A DNA stretch of 64,000 nucleotides, taken from the NCBI GenBank assembly GCA_949285905.1, contig CASDZV010000076.1, positions 1 to 64,000 of the forward strand, given 5' to 3'. The notes beneath the pieces were generated by a model. That model was given only the letters and a program-made list of their open reading frames with translations. It was not told the origin of the DNA and ran no database searches. The DNA comes from an uncultured Spirochaetales bacterium. GTDB lineage: Bacteria; Spirochaetota; Spirochaetia; Sphaerochaetales; Sphaerochaetaceae. Below, piece by piece: positions 26,852 to 35,840 of this stretch. Position numbers and translations under genes: made by a program. Within the stretch, counting starts at the first letter, position 1; each line of letters opens with the position of its first letter.

Positions 26852-27908
26852 TTTTAATCACCTCCTCCAAAGGCCGTCTGTCCAGCATTCTCTCTTCGCG
26901 TATTGAGAACAGCGCGATGAAGAAAAGCAGAGCAGTCGAGAAGACAATGAATGAGCGGTAAGGCACTTCAAGATCAGCACCGCTTCCTGCGAACGAAGCC
27001 GTATACTGTTCTCCGAGCGGAATGAGAACATGTGTAAGCACCAGACCGAGGACGATACCAATGAGCATCATGAAAAGCATAGAAAGAAGAAAGACACAGT
27101 CAGCCTTCCATTTCCCGAGTCCGAGAATAATAAGCTCAGCACGCTCTTTTTCCCTCGCAGAGAAGAATGTGCGTATGCTGCTTGCCGCTGATACGAGAAT
27201 CACAACAAAGAGAAGGGAGAGGACGATGTACATCATGATTTTCTCGAGTATGAACGCAGAGTAGAGTCCTGCTTCTTTCTCCTTCCAGCTTGTGCATTCG
27301 TATCCCTCCGCCCTCAGCTTCTCGCATTCAGAATCGGAAACACCTTTCACAGCTGTATAGAGCTTTATGCCTTCTGGCATCGATGAAAGAGGCATGAAAA
27401 GAAGCGAGCTGTCGAATGAATAGCCAAGTGCTGTTGAGAACGCTCCGCTTATTTCCACTTTTCTCGTGACAGGAAGAACCACACCGCTCCTCCCCGTTTC
27501 AAGAGCTGTCATGTTTATCACATCAGAGGCCATGTAAAGGCTGTAAGGAACTAAAAGAGAAGTGTTATCACCATAGATGATGCGAAGGGCTCCATCATAA
27601 GATGCGTCGATGTATCGGAGTGTGTAGACACCACCATCAGCAAGGACCTCTGTCTCACCATACAGGAATACTGAAGCATCTCTGTAGCGTTCTTTCATCT
27701 CACTGACAGCATTGCCGGAAATTACCATGTCAAAGGATCTGGCTTCGCGAATACGTTCAAAACGTCCTTCCTGGAGATAATCCATTACAGAAATCGTGAT
27801 CATCAGGACCGCAAGGGAAAGAGAGGCGGAAAACACAATTCTAAGTGCTCTCCGCCTGTGCCCTGATGAGCGGGAAAAGCTGTAACGGATGGAGAGGAAG
27901 GGAATCAT
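26844..27908 (-). CDS. ABC transporter permease, FtsX/LolC-like (first permease)
   Basis: 354-residue membrane protein with an N-terminal helix after a basic stretch (SSGHRRRALRIVFSASLSLAVLMITISVMDYL is split over residues 14-46), a large external domain, and three C-terminal helices. It overlaps the ATPase by eight bases and the upstream secreted-protein gene by four (ATGA). Together with the second permease it gives a heterodimeric LolCE-like channel. The two permeases are weakly alike but not duplicates. Confidence 0.8.
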   Translation of the reverse strand: MIPFLSIRYSFSRSSGHRRRALRIVFSASLSLAVLMITISVMDYLQEGRFERIREARSFDMVISGNAVSEMKERYRDASVFLYGETEVLADGGVYTLRYIDASYDGALRIIYGDNTSLLVPYSLYMASDVINMTALETGRSGVVLPVTRKVEISGAFSTALGYSFDSSLLFMPLSSMPEGIKLYTAVKGVSDSECEKLRAEGYECTSWKEKEAGLYSAFILEKIMMYIVLSLLFVVILVSAASSIRTFFSAREKERAELIILGLGKWKADCVFLLSMLFMMLIGIVLGLVLTHVLIPLGEQYTASFAGSGADLEVPYRSFIVFSTALLFFIALFSIREERMLDRRPLEEVIKNE

Positions 27909-28831
27909 AGGCGATGAATCTCCTTGACCCTTACGCCGTCGCCTTCAAAGAGGATGCTGTATTCTGCCCTGCCTTCCTTATAGCGTATCTCTTCTATATC
28001 ACCGCTTTCGAGGAACTTTCTCTCCTTGGTGAGGATACCGTCTGCAAGCATTTCAATAGATGATACGCTCCCATCTGTATAGTGGGTCCTTGTCTCATTG
28101 CCGCCATCCTGTACAACTGAAAGCTGCAGCTCACCATCTTCGCCGTATTCGTAAAGGGTAACAGCCTCTCCTTTGCTCTCCTGTACAAGACGGCCACTAG
28201 TGTCGTAGATTTTCTCCATGGCAGTACCATCTGGAAGCGTCCTGCTCTCCTTCCAGCTGCCATCATCCTCGATTGTGTAGCTAAGAGAAGGATCGGACAG
28301 GTCCTCCCGCATGACTAAACCATTCTCATAATAAGTGAACTTCACGGCATCGCCATCATTTTCGTAGAGATAGAATGATGGGGATATATATGAATCATTA
28401 GTGCCGGTAATGGCAGCAACAGTCCCTGATGGTGTCTCAAGATAGACAAGGCGGCGCTGCAGCTCACCATCCACAGACACAGAGACAGAAGAAAGCCTGT
28501 CATCTGTATAGAAATAGGTATGAGTCTCGGTCCTGTCCCCCTGCTCTACAGTCCATTCACTCCGCTCTCCGTTCTCACCAAGCCTCACGCTCTCCGTTCT
28601 GTCACCATACTCGATTGTATAGCCATCTTCACTCTCTATACGGCGCTGGATGACCTCACCATCGTGGTAAATCACTCTCTCACTGCCATTCTCCTCTCCC
28701 TCATATCCAGAACCTGTCAGCATCTCAATCATCCCAAGATCCTGACCAAGTGCATTGGAAAGGAAAGCTGCTGGAAAGAGCGGCAGGGAAAGAAAAAAGA
28801 GAAGTGCGATGGAAAGGAGACGTCTATTCAT
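27905..28831 (-). CDS. Secreted repeat-rich beta protein of the export operon
   Basis: 308 residues with signal peptide MNRRLLSIALLFFLSLPLFPA. The mature part is very acidic and built of short strands with repeated Tyr-Glu-x-Gly turns (YEGEENG, YTIEYGDRTE, LYEYGEDGE, YKEGRAEY), like YD/RHS- or MORN-type repeats. I do not recognise a named family. It overlaps ftsY by eight bases and the first permease by four, so it is produced with the exporter and may be a periplasmic or surface partner of it; that is inference. Confidence 0.65.
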   Translation of the reverse strand: MNRRLLSIALLFFLSLPLFPAAFLSNALGQDLGMIEMLTGSGYEGEENGSERVIYHDGEVIQRRIESEDGYTIEYGDRTESVRLGENGERSEWTVEQGDRTETHTYFYTDDRLSSVSVSVDGELQRRLVYLETPSGTVAAITGTNDSYISPSFYLYENDGDAVKFTYYENGLVMREDLSDPSLSYTIEDDGSWKESRTLPDGTAMEKIYDTSGRLVQESKGEAVTLYEYGEDGELQLSVVQDGGNETRTHYTDGSVSSIEMLADGILTKERKFLESGDIEEIRYKEGRAEYSILFEGDGVRVKEIHRL

Positions 28832-29702
28832 TGAGCCCCATCAATGCATTCAGGAATTCATCCTTGTCAAATGGCTTGATATCATCATATTTCTCACCAG
28901 TACAGACGAAAAGCACAGGAAGACCAAGAGTTCTCCCGATCTGGACAAGCGCACCGCCTTTCGCAGCTGAATCATATTTTGTCAGGATAATCCCATCCAG
29001 TTTCACAGCCTCATTGAAAAGAAGTGTCTGAGAAACTCCATTCTGCCCTGTTGTCGCATCGATGACGAGGAACTTCTTGTAACACCCTTCCTCTACGCCC
29101 CGAGCTCTGATGACTTTGTCCATTTTCTGGAGTTCCTTCATCAGGTTCTCCTTGTTATGCATACGTCCTGCAGTATCAGCAAGAATCAGGTCATCGCCTT
29201 GCGCATAAGCTGATGAAATCGCATCATAAATGACAGCACCGGGATCTGAGCCCATCTGCTGCTTGACTATTCTCATCCCCAGCCTCTCTGCATGGATATC
29301 AAGCTGATCGACAGCAGCCGCCCGGAATGTATCGCCGGCTGCAAGGAGCACCTTGTAGCCTTTCCCGCTATACCACTTTGCCATCTTTGCAATCGATGTT
29401 GTCTTTCCTACGCCATTGACACCGAGGATCATATAGACATTGAGCTTGCCTTTCTCAGGTCTCTGATCATATGACTGGATATATCCAGAGAGAATCTGCT
29501 TCATGCGGTTCTGGAGCTCAGATGCCTCTGTGATCTTCTCCCTCCGTGCTATCTCCCTGAGCTCTGTGACTATCTCATCTGTCAGCCTTGCACCAAGATC
29601 TCCTTCAATAAGCGTATCTTCAAGTTCATCGAAAAAGCCATCATCTATCTTTCTGGAAGTGAAAAGATTCTTCAGCTTCTCACCAAATCTCTTAAAAAGC
29701 AT
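28824..29702 (-). CDS. ftsY: Signal recognition particle receptor FtsY
   Basis: 292-residue SRP GTPase that docks ribosomes making membrane proteins. The N-domain covers about residues 1-85. The G-domain has GVNGVGKTTSIAKMAKW near residue 95, DTAGRMHNKENLM near residue 176 and TKYDSAAKGG near residue 241. The short N-terminus, lacking the acidic A-domain of enteric FtsY, is usual in this phylum. TAGGAGG overlaps the stop of the upstream gene, so translation is coupled. Confidence 0.96.
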   Translation of the reverse strand: MLFKRFGEKLKNLFTSRKIDDGFFDELEDTLIEGDLGARLTDEIVTELREIARREKITEASELQNRMKQILSGYIQSYDQRPEKGKLNVYMILGVNGVGKTTSIAKMAKWYSGKGYKVLLAAGDTFRAAAVDQLDIHAERLGMRIVKQQMGSDPGAVIYDAISSAYAQGDDLILADTAGRMHNKENLMKELQKMDKVIRARGVEEGCYKKFLVIDATTGQNGVSQTLLFNEAVKLDGIILTKYDSAAKGGALVQIGRTLGLPVLFVCTGEKYDDIKPFDKDEFLNALMGLNE

Positions 29703-29710
29703 AATTCCTC

Positions 29711-30943
29711 CTAAATACCCAGGCGCGCTGCCTGATAGTATTCAAACATCGAATCCATCAGCTCGACAAGCTGTACGAAGCTCATACCGGCAAATAGCGT
29801 GACAGCTGGAGCAAAATCTGTCTCTGTATAAATTCCAGAGAGCGACTGTGAAGCAACATAGCACCCGAATGACAGCAGCGTAGAAAGGAGATTGGTATAC
29901 AATCTGTCTTTCGAGCGCTCTACTATATTCTCGTCCTCCATCCATTCAGGCCTCAGTTCCAGTTCTATTTTTTCCATAGGTACCCTCGACTGTACGATAA
30001 GAGGAGAGAAACCTGCATGTGTTGCTGTTATCTGGAAAGGAACATCAGCTTCCCCGATGAAATGACTGTCTGCCTGAAGTCCCTGGAAATAGATTGATGA
30101 ATCATATGGCAGCACGGAAATAAAGAGTCTGTCCGATTCAATTTCTTCCAGCACAGGCTCAACGACATGCCCTTGCTCTGCTATGACAGTCATCTCAACA
30201 GTCTTGTACAGTGGAGATGAGAATCGGATAAGATGCTCCCCCTTCTTCATGACAAGCACGGAACGCACGAGAGATACAGCCTCCCCGTCCACTGAAAGCG
30301 ATACAACACTTGGAACAGAGAAACGGACAATGACGTAGTCATCGCTCTTGAAATATGGCATAAGCGCAGAGAGAAGCGATTCAAACTCTGCACTGTCGTC
30401 TGATAAGATATATAGATTTCTATGTATCTCTTTGCCGTTTGCAAATACACGGCTTTCTGTCATCATCCCCTCTTCTGTGATATCCGCAGCGATGAGAAGA
30501 TCGAGGTTCTCTCTTGCCATAAGGTAAGAGAAAGCTTCCTCATCGCCTTGTAGCAGGAAGCTTTTCTCAGTATCAGAGAATGTGACTTCAGCAAGCTCAA
30601 GCGTCAGCGTACCATCCCATACCTCAGAATCATCACCGCTTGCAAGAAGTGTCTCCAATGACTCAAAGGACTCTTTCTGACGAAGGGAGGAAACATTCTT
30701 TGCAAATGCCCAGTTTCGCGCTTCTTCGCTTTTCGCTTCATAAAGCGAAAGCGAGGAAGGAGATGTGATATCACCTTGCAATACCGCAAGCACGTCACTG
30801 ATCAATGATGAATACATCTCGTTATCAGTGACAACAGCTGTACGGAAAGAAGCTGCTGACAGCGAAACTGAGAGCAGCATGAAAAAAAGAATGAAAGAAT
30901 TAAGCCTCTTTCTGGAAATGGAGATAGCTTTCAATAAAGTCAT
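29711..30943 (-). CDS. Secreted PEGA-like protein between prfB and ftsY
   Basis: 410 residues. I start at ATG 30943, which has GGATGG nearby and gives a complete signal peptide: basic ISRKRLNS, then ILFFMLLSVSLSA. The gene thus begins 44 bases inside prfB. Two PEGA-like beta units are visible in the middle (VSLSVDGEAVSLVRSVLVMK near residue 220 and a second near residue 270 with FQGLQADSHFIGEADVPF). The end has a hydrophobic region (ATLFAGMSFVQLVELMDS family of residues, about 370-400). Function unknown; its fixed place between prfB and ftsY suggests an envelope role. Confidence 0.68.
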   Translation of the reverse strand: MTLLKAISISRKRLNSFILFFMLLSVSLSAASFRTAVVTDNEMYSSLISDVLAVLQGDITSPSSLSLYEAKSEEARNWAFAKNVSSLRQKESFESLETLLASGDDSEVWDGTLTLELAEVTFSDTEKSFLLQGDEEAFSYLMARENLDLLIAADITEEGMMTESRVFANGKEIHRNLYILSDDSAEFESLLSALMPYFKSDDYVIVRFSVPSVVSLSVDGEAVSLVRSVLVMKKGEHLIRFSSPLYKTVEMTVIAEQGHVVEPVLEEIESDRLFISVLPYDSSIYFQGLQADSHFIGEADVPFQITATHAGFSPLIVQSRVPMEKIELELRPEWMEDENIVERSKDRLYTNLLSTLLSFGCYVASQSLSGIYTETDFAPAVTLFAGMSFVQLVELMDSMFEYYQAARLGI

Positions 30944-31998
30944 CGATACCACCATCCATAACTGCCAGTATATTTCCAGTCTGGCATCCAGTGCGATGAT
31001 CCTTCACGAGTGTATAGGGCTGGAAGACATAACTTCTGATCTGATTGCCCCAGGAGATATCCTTCTTTGCAATAGCATCTTTCTGGTGCTCTTCCTCCCT
31101 CTTCTTCTGATAATACTCATAAAGGCGAGAGCGCAGCATTTTGAACGCAACATCTTTGTTCATATACTGGCTACGTTCATTCTGGCACTGTACAACAATG
31201 CCAGTTGCGTAATGCGTGATTCTGACAGCACTATCAGTTTTATTGACGTGCTGACCACCGGCTCCTCCTGCGCGGTAAGTATCAAGCCTGTAATCTTCCG
31301 GTTTGAGCTCTATTTCAATATCGTCATCAACTTCAGGGGAAGCATATACAGACGCGAACGATGTATGACGGCGCTTAGCAGCATCAAATGGAGAGATTCT
31401 GACAAGACGGTGTACACCAGCCTCTCCTTTGAGGTATCCGAATGCGTACGGACCGGAAATTTTAAGGGAGACACTCTTAACGCCACCCTCATCCTCCTGC
31501 ATGTCCAGCACTTCGCATTTGAAGCCATGACGCTCCGCCCAGCGTGTATACATACGCATGAGCATCTGTGTCCAGTCTGATGCTTCATTTCCACCAGCAC
31601 CGGAGTGAACAGTGAGGAAGACGTTGTTCTTGTCATTCTTGCCATCGAGAAGCGTCTTCAGCCTCAGCGGCCTGAATTTCTCATCAAGCTTCTCTATCTG
31701 TCCCTCAAGTTCCCCTTTCAGACTCTCGTCATCCTCTCCCTGATAGAGTTCCAGAAGTTCTTCTGTCTCATTGATTTCATCAACAAGCTCCTTCCAGGGA
31801 TAATAACTATCTTTCAGTGCATTGAGATTCTGGAAAGTCTTCTCTGCCTTCTCCGAATCATTCCAGAAATCGGGAGCAGCAGTCTCTTCCTCTATCGCTT
31901 TTATCTTATCTTCTGTCCCGGCCTCTTCAAAGACGCCTCCAGACAGTATAGGCTTCTTCTTTGATATCTTCGAATTTTGAACGGTTTTCTATGAACAT
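30900..31998 (-). CDS. prfB: Peptide chain release factor 2, with programmed +1 frameshift
   Basis: 365-residue release factor for UGA and UAA. The 23-codon first frame starts at ATG 31998 (AAGGAG upstream) and ends at an in-frame TGA (31929-31927) in the context CTT TGA. A GGAGG (31940-31936) sits three bases before the CTT, as in the classic bacterial site. Skipping one base continues with EEAGTEDKIKAIEEE and the full RF2. The stop-recognition SPF is in VRISPFDAAK, and the catalytic GGQ is in RAGGAGGQHVNKTDSA. Low RF2 should raise frameshifting, an autoregulatory loop. It starts four bases after the GH57-like gene. Confidence 0.97.
31927..31940 (-). promoter_or_regulatory. RF2 programmed frameshift site
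   Basis: GGAGG, three bases (CGT), slippery CTT, then TGA on the minus strand. The internal Shine-Dalgarno-like element and its spacing match the known prfB stimulator. A ribosome pausing at TGA shifts +1 onto TTT. Confidence 0.95.
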
Positions 31999-32002
31999 AA
32001 CT

Positions 32003-33811
32003 CTACTCCTTATCCTTCCGGCTGTCGCTCGCTCTCAGGATGAACCTGCAGTTTCTCGCCTCCCCTGCTTTAAGATCCAGAGGAAAAGAGAAGGTAAGCT
32101 TCGTATAAAGCTCGAACGACTCGATGCCGATTGATGTATTCTGAGTCTGTCTGACACGCTCTTCCGAGACACTGAATGGCTCTGTAGAAGACAGCGATAC
32201 CGTCAGACCGGACTGCGTTTCAGTATACTTTACCGTTCTGACATCATCAAGGCTTCCCAGCATCATCTGCCTTCTCTGGTCAAATGAGATGAGAATCATA
32301 TCATGAAGCGACAGGAAAACATCTATCTCATAGTGCCCTATGATATCTTTATCTGCTATCAGGGTTGTCTCCATGATTAGTGTCTGGGAACGTAACTTGA
32401 AATGCTTGATGACAGAGACAGGTGCCTTTGCTAGTGAGAACTGGTACTCACCACGTGTACGTGAAAGCACAAGACTGTCAAAAATGGAACGGGAGAAATC
32501 GATAGTGCCTTCATCGCACACAATCCTGTCGGAGAACGACTTGTTCAGAAAGACCTGCGGGAATGATTTATCAAAAGGCACACGCGTATCTATGATATTA
32601 ACAGCAAGCGGTTTATAAGAGAGCTCTGCGAGCGCGGCGCCTTTCGGGGAGAAGACAGCTGTGAATACTTTACTTCGTGCAATGTAATCATTCATACCGA
32701 TCTCCTCGAAATCATATTCATTCCTGAGTGCAAGCGGATCGGATGTGCTTATACACCGCTCGCATTCAATAAGAGCCTTCCAGAAGAGACGCCGCTCCTG
32801 AAGCCGCATTGGTGTACACTCCGCATCGTGGATGAAGAGCTGTCCTGTTGAGACATGGAAAAGCTCGTTCTCTGCATCGCGTCTGGTAGCCTTATCCTTC
32901 TTGAACTGGGATACAGTATCAGAAAGAGCAACATAGCGATTGAGCAGATAACGGAAATTCTCATTGCGGACAAAGATATCATTGAATGAATGAAGGCCAT
33001 TGGCATAGGCGTCGCGGCCATACCAGCCACTGTCCAGATACCCTGGTTTATCAGCGTCAATGGCAGAAAGACTCACACTCTGCTCTCTGATTTCCTCAAG
33101 AACCGAGGAAACAAATGAAGAGAGCTCATCATCATCCCCGTTTCTCGCAGATCCCTCCAGAAGCTGGTCGATATTGATGAAGAAGACCTCGTCATCACCA
33201 TCGCTTTCAGCACTGGAGACAATCATGTTCTTCAGTTCCCCAAGCGTGGCTTCGCACTGGGCATAACGGGAGACACACCCCGCAACGCGGTCTGAAATCA
33301 CCTTCACCTCGACCTTCTTGCCCAGCTCATTCATTACAAATGAAGATGTATCGACAAGATCACGGTCCGTTGCTTTATATGCAGATATCACCACACTGGA
33401 GATACCTGTATTGCGAAGACTATGGATGAATGAAGGAGACCAGATCTGCCCATAGAAAAAGCAGCTGGTTGCTTTTACGCCATAGTATCGTCTGATAAGC
33501 GTTGTTGTCTTCTCAATCTGAAGCGATCTGTCTTTTGGCGGAATGAGGGATAGAATAGCCTGGCTGTACGTTCCGGTCACGAGTTCAAGATCTCCCCGTT
33601 TGGCAAGCAGGGAGATAAGCATATTGACTTCAGGACACGCAGATGACAGATACTTCATCATCGTCGCGCTCTGATAAAAAGAAAGCTTCACACCCGGATT
33701 ATTGTACATATAAGAAAGCACTGGCTTGTAAACCAGAGTCAGTGCTCTTGTATATGCGACTATCGGAGATGATTGTGATATCTCCGTATAAAGACCGAGT
33801 GCGATTTTCAA
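32003..33811 (-). CDS. GH57-like protein lacking the catalytic motifs
   Basis: 602 residues with the overall build of GH57 4-alpha-glucanotransferases: an N-terminal barrel region with KRGDLELVTGTYSQAILSLI near residue 70, and a C-terminal beta-sandwich with FSPKGAALAELSYKPL near residue 385 (DUF1926-like). The functional motifs are changed. The first His motif reads GLYTEISQS rather than H-x-H-Q-P. The nucleophile motif (normally E-R-V-W-E-P) reads GQIWSP near residue 121. The D-D-G-E-K-F-G motif is replaced by IDQLLEGS. A binding or regulatory role is therefore likelier than hydrolysis. It begins two bases after rnfB in the same run. Confidence 0.8.
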   Translation of the reverse strand: MKIALGLYTEISQSSPIVAYTRALTLVYKPVLSYMYNNPGVKLSFYQSATMMKYLSSACPEVNMLISLLAKRGDLELVTGTYSQAILSLIPPKDRSLQIEKTTTLIRRYYGVKATSCFFYGQIWSPSFIHSLRNTGISSVVISAYKATDRDLVDTSSFVMNELGKKVEVKVISDRVAGCVSRYAQCEATLGELKNMIVSSAESDGDDEVFFINIDQLLEGSARNGDDDELSSFVSSVLEEIREQSVSLSAIDADKPGYLDSGWYGRDAYANGLHSFNDIFVRNENFRYLLNRYVALSDTVSQFKKDKATRRDAENELFHVSTGQLFIHDAECTPMRLQERRLFWKALIECERCISTSDPLALRNEYDFEEIGMNDYIARSKVFTAVFSPKGAALAELSYKPLAVNIIDTRVPFDKSFPQVFLNKSFSDRIVCDEGTIDFSRSIFDSLVLSRTRGEYQFSLAKAPVSVIKHFKLRSQTLIMETTLIADKDIIGHYEIDVFLSLHDMILISFDQRRQMMLGSLDDVRTVKYTETQSGLTVSLSSTEPFSVSEERVRQTQNTSIGIESFELYTKLTFSFPLDLKAGEARNCRFILRASDSRKDKE

Positions 33812-33812
33812 G

Positions 33813-34607
33813 TCAGCTCCTTCTTATGATACATTTCTGCGGGCAGATTTCTGCAGCAGCCTCCGACGCGCTCTGATCCTTTTCCCAGTCATTCGATGAC
33901 AGGAATGAATCAACGTGGAACGGACTTCCTTCCACTTTTGTCTCGCACATCTTACAGCCTATACACCCGACCTGGCAAGTCTTGCGCACTTTGCCGCCAG
34001 GTTCATGGTTATTGCATGCGCAGATCCACTCAAGAGAGTACGGAACAAGCTTGATTACATGATTCGGACAGACTTCTGTACACTTGCCGCATCCGATGCA
34101 CTTCTCTTTATCAACGACTATATTCCCGCTCTCATCTTTGGAAATTGCATTCACTGGACAGACAGCGATGCATGAACCAAGATGAAGGCACCCCTCCTTG
34201 CAACCGACAGGACCTCCCTGAAGAAGAGATGCGGCATTACAGTCCTGCATGCCACTATAATTGTAATCAGTCTTGGTCACTTCGCTGTTTCCGCGGCAGA
34301 AGACAAAAGCTACCATCTTCTCCTTCACTTCAACTTCTATGCCGAGAATCTCTCCCATTTTCTTCGCGAGAGCCTCTCCGCCGGGAGAACATAGACCAGC
34401 AGGTGCTGTACCATTATAGACAGCTTCTGCATATGCCTGACAGCCTGCGAAACCACAGCCACCGCAATTTGCGCCAGGCATGGATGCCTCAAGCTCTTCA
34501 AGCTTGGCATCTTTCTCGACAGCCAGCTTCTTGTCTGCGATGGCAAGACCGAAACCGAGGACAAGGCCGAGAATTCCGACAATAAGAAACGCAATTACTA
34601 CAGACAT
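33813..34607 (-). CDS. rnfB: Rnf complex subunit B (ferredoxin-type)
   Basis: 264 residues. One N-terminal helix (VVIAFLIVGILGLVLGFGLA) anchors the protein. The four-Cys motif CGGCGFAGC near residue 48 and two ferredoxin motifs (CIAVCPVN and CIGCGKCTEVCPN, residues about 140-180) follow, with more Cys at CIGCKMCE and CPQKC. RnfB takes electrons from ferredoxin into the ion-pumping complex. It is the last rnf gene in order C-D-G-E-A-B, the clostridial type. Confidence 0.95.
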   Translation of the reverse strand: MSVVIAFLIVGILGLVLGFGLAIADKKLAVEKDAKLEELEASMPGANCGGCGFAGCQAYAEAVYNGTAPAGLCSPGGEALAKKMGEILGIEVEVKEKMVAFVFCRGNSEVTKTDYNYSGMQDCNAASLLQGGPVGCKEGCLHLGSCIAVCPVNAISKDESGNIVVDKEKCIGCGKCTEVCPNHVIKLVPYSLEWICACNNHEPGGKVRKTCQVGCIGCKMCETKVEGSPFHVDSFLSSNDWEKDQSASEAAAEICPQKCIIRRS

Positions 34608-34617
34608 CCCATCCTCC

Positions 34618-35211
34618 TTAAACCAAGTGCAGGTTCGTCAGCAGACTCTGATCGAACATCATGAATGCCAGCGCCATGAGACCAGCGGAAATAAACGCGA
34701 TAGGGACGCCTCTGAAGACCTTTCTTACAGGAGTCATCTCAAGCTTCTCTCGTATATTGCTCATGAGAACAATTGCCATTGTGAAGCCAAGTCCTGCGGA
34801 AAGACCGGCGAAGAAACTTTCAAGGAGATTGTAGCCATTGTCCGCATTGATGACAGCGATACCAAGAACCGCACAGTTTGTCGTGATAAGAGGCAGGTAG
34901 ATACCCAGCGCCTGATACAGCCCAGGACTCATCTTCCTGATGATCATCTCAACAAGCTGGACAAGGGCGGCAATCACAAGGATGTATGCGATAGTCTGAA
35001 GGTACTCAAGAGAGAACGGAATAAGAAAAAGATGGCTCACACCCCAGCACACTACAGATGTGATGGCTGTCACGAATGTGACTGCAACCCCCATTCCTAT
35101 AGCGCTTTCACTGTTCTTTGAGACACCGATGAACGGACAGAGCCCCATGAACTGCACGAGGATGAAGTTCTGGATGAATACATAAGTGATGACAATTCCG
35201 ATATAACTCAT
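34618..35211 (-). CDS. rnfA: Rnf complex subunit A (membrane)
   Basis: 197-residue integral membrane protein with six helices. FILVQFMGLCPFIGVSK near residue 16 and GIYLPLITTNCAVLG near residue 103 hold the two conserved Cys that bind an iron-sulfur cluster across the membrane in RnfA/RnfE pairs. It overlaps rnfE by four bases. Confidence 0.95.
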   Translation of the reverse strand: MSYIGIVITYVFIQNFILVQFMGLCPFIGVSKNSESAIGMGVAVTFVTAITSVVCWGVSHLFLIPFSLEYLQTIAYILVIAALVQLVEMIIRKMSPGLYQALGIYLPLITTNCAVLGIAVINADNGYNLLESFFAGLSAGLGFTMAIVLMSNIREKLEMTPVRKVFRGVPIAFISAGLMALAFMMFDQSLLTNLHLV

Positions 35212-35840
35212 GCCTTAGCCTCCCCTGAACGAGCCGTCTTCCACTGGAAGAATGCTTTGAGGTACCCCATCAGCAGCAGAGCGCCTGCAGCAAGCGTAAG
35301 AACACGTACTGGAGACTCTGAAATGCCTGGAACAGTGATGACCCCGCTGAATGACCCAACTGGGAAAAGCGTGATGGTTCCAGCTCCAAAAAGCTCCCTG
35401 ATCAGTGCTATAAGCGACAATGAAAGCGTGAACCCGATTCCCATGCCTATGCCATCAAGAGCGCTGTCCAGCACACCATTCTTTCCCGCGAACGCCTCAG
35501 CGCGCCCGAGAATGATGCAGTTGACGACTATAAGAGGAAGGTAAACGCCAAGAGCCTCATAGACTGATGGCACAAATGCATGGAGAACCATCTCGACTAT
35601 CGTGACGAAGGACGCGATGATGACGATATAGCACGGAATGCGGACACTCTCAGGAATCACCTTTCTGAGAAGCGATATGAAGATATTCGAACATGTGAGG
35701 ACGAAAATGACACTTGCGCCCATGCCAATAGCATTTGACACCTGCGTTGATACACCAAGTGTAGGGCACATGCCAAGCATGATGATGAATGTAGGGTTCT
35801 CCTTGAAGATACCCTTGGTAAGCTCCTTTATATGGCTCAT
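35208..35840 (-). CDS. rnfE: Rnf complex subunit E (membrane)
   Basis: 210-residue membrane protein, homologous in design to RnfA. It carries MLGMCPTLGVSTQ near residue 22 and GVYLPLIVVNCIILG near residue 105, supplying the partner Cys pair. It overlaps rnfG by four bases and rnfA by four. Confidence 0.95.
   Translation of the reverse strand: MSHIKELTKGIFKENPTFIIMLGMCPTLGVSTQVSNAIGMGASVIFVLTCSNIFISLLRKVIPESVRIPCYIVIIASFVTIVEMVLHAFVPSVYEALGVYLPLIVVNCIILGRAEAFAGKNGVLDSALDGIGMGIGFTLSLSLIALIRELFGAGTITLFPVGSFSGVITVPGISESPVRVLTLAAGALLLMGYLKAFFQWKTARSGEAKA

Noticed and set aside
30900..31998. prfB looks like a frameshifted pseudogene because a TGA interrupts the first frame.
   Set aside because: The TGA sits in the classical programmed site (GGAGG, CTT TGA), and the +1 frame continues as complete RF2 with SPF and GGQ.
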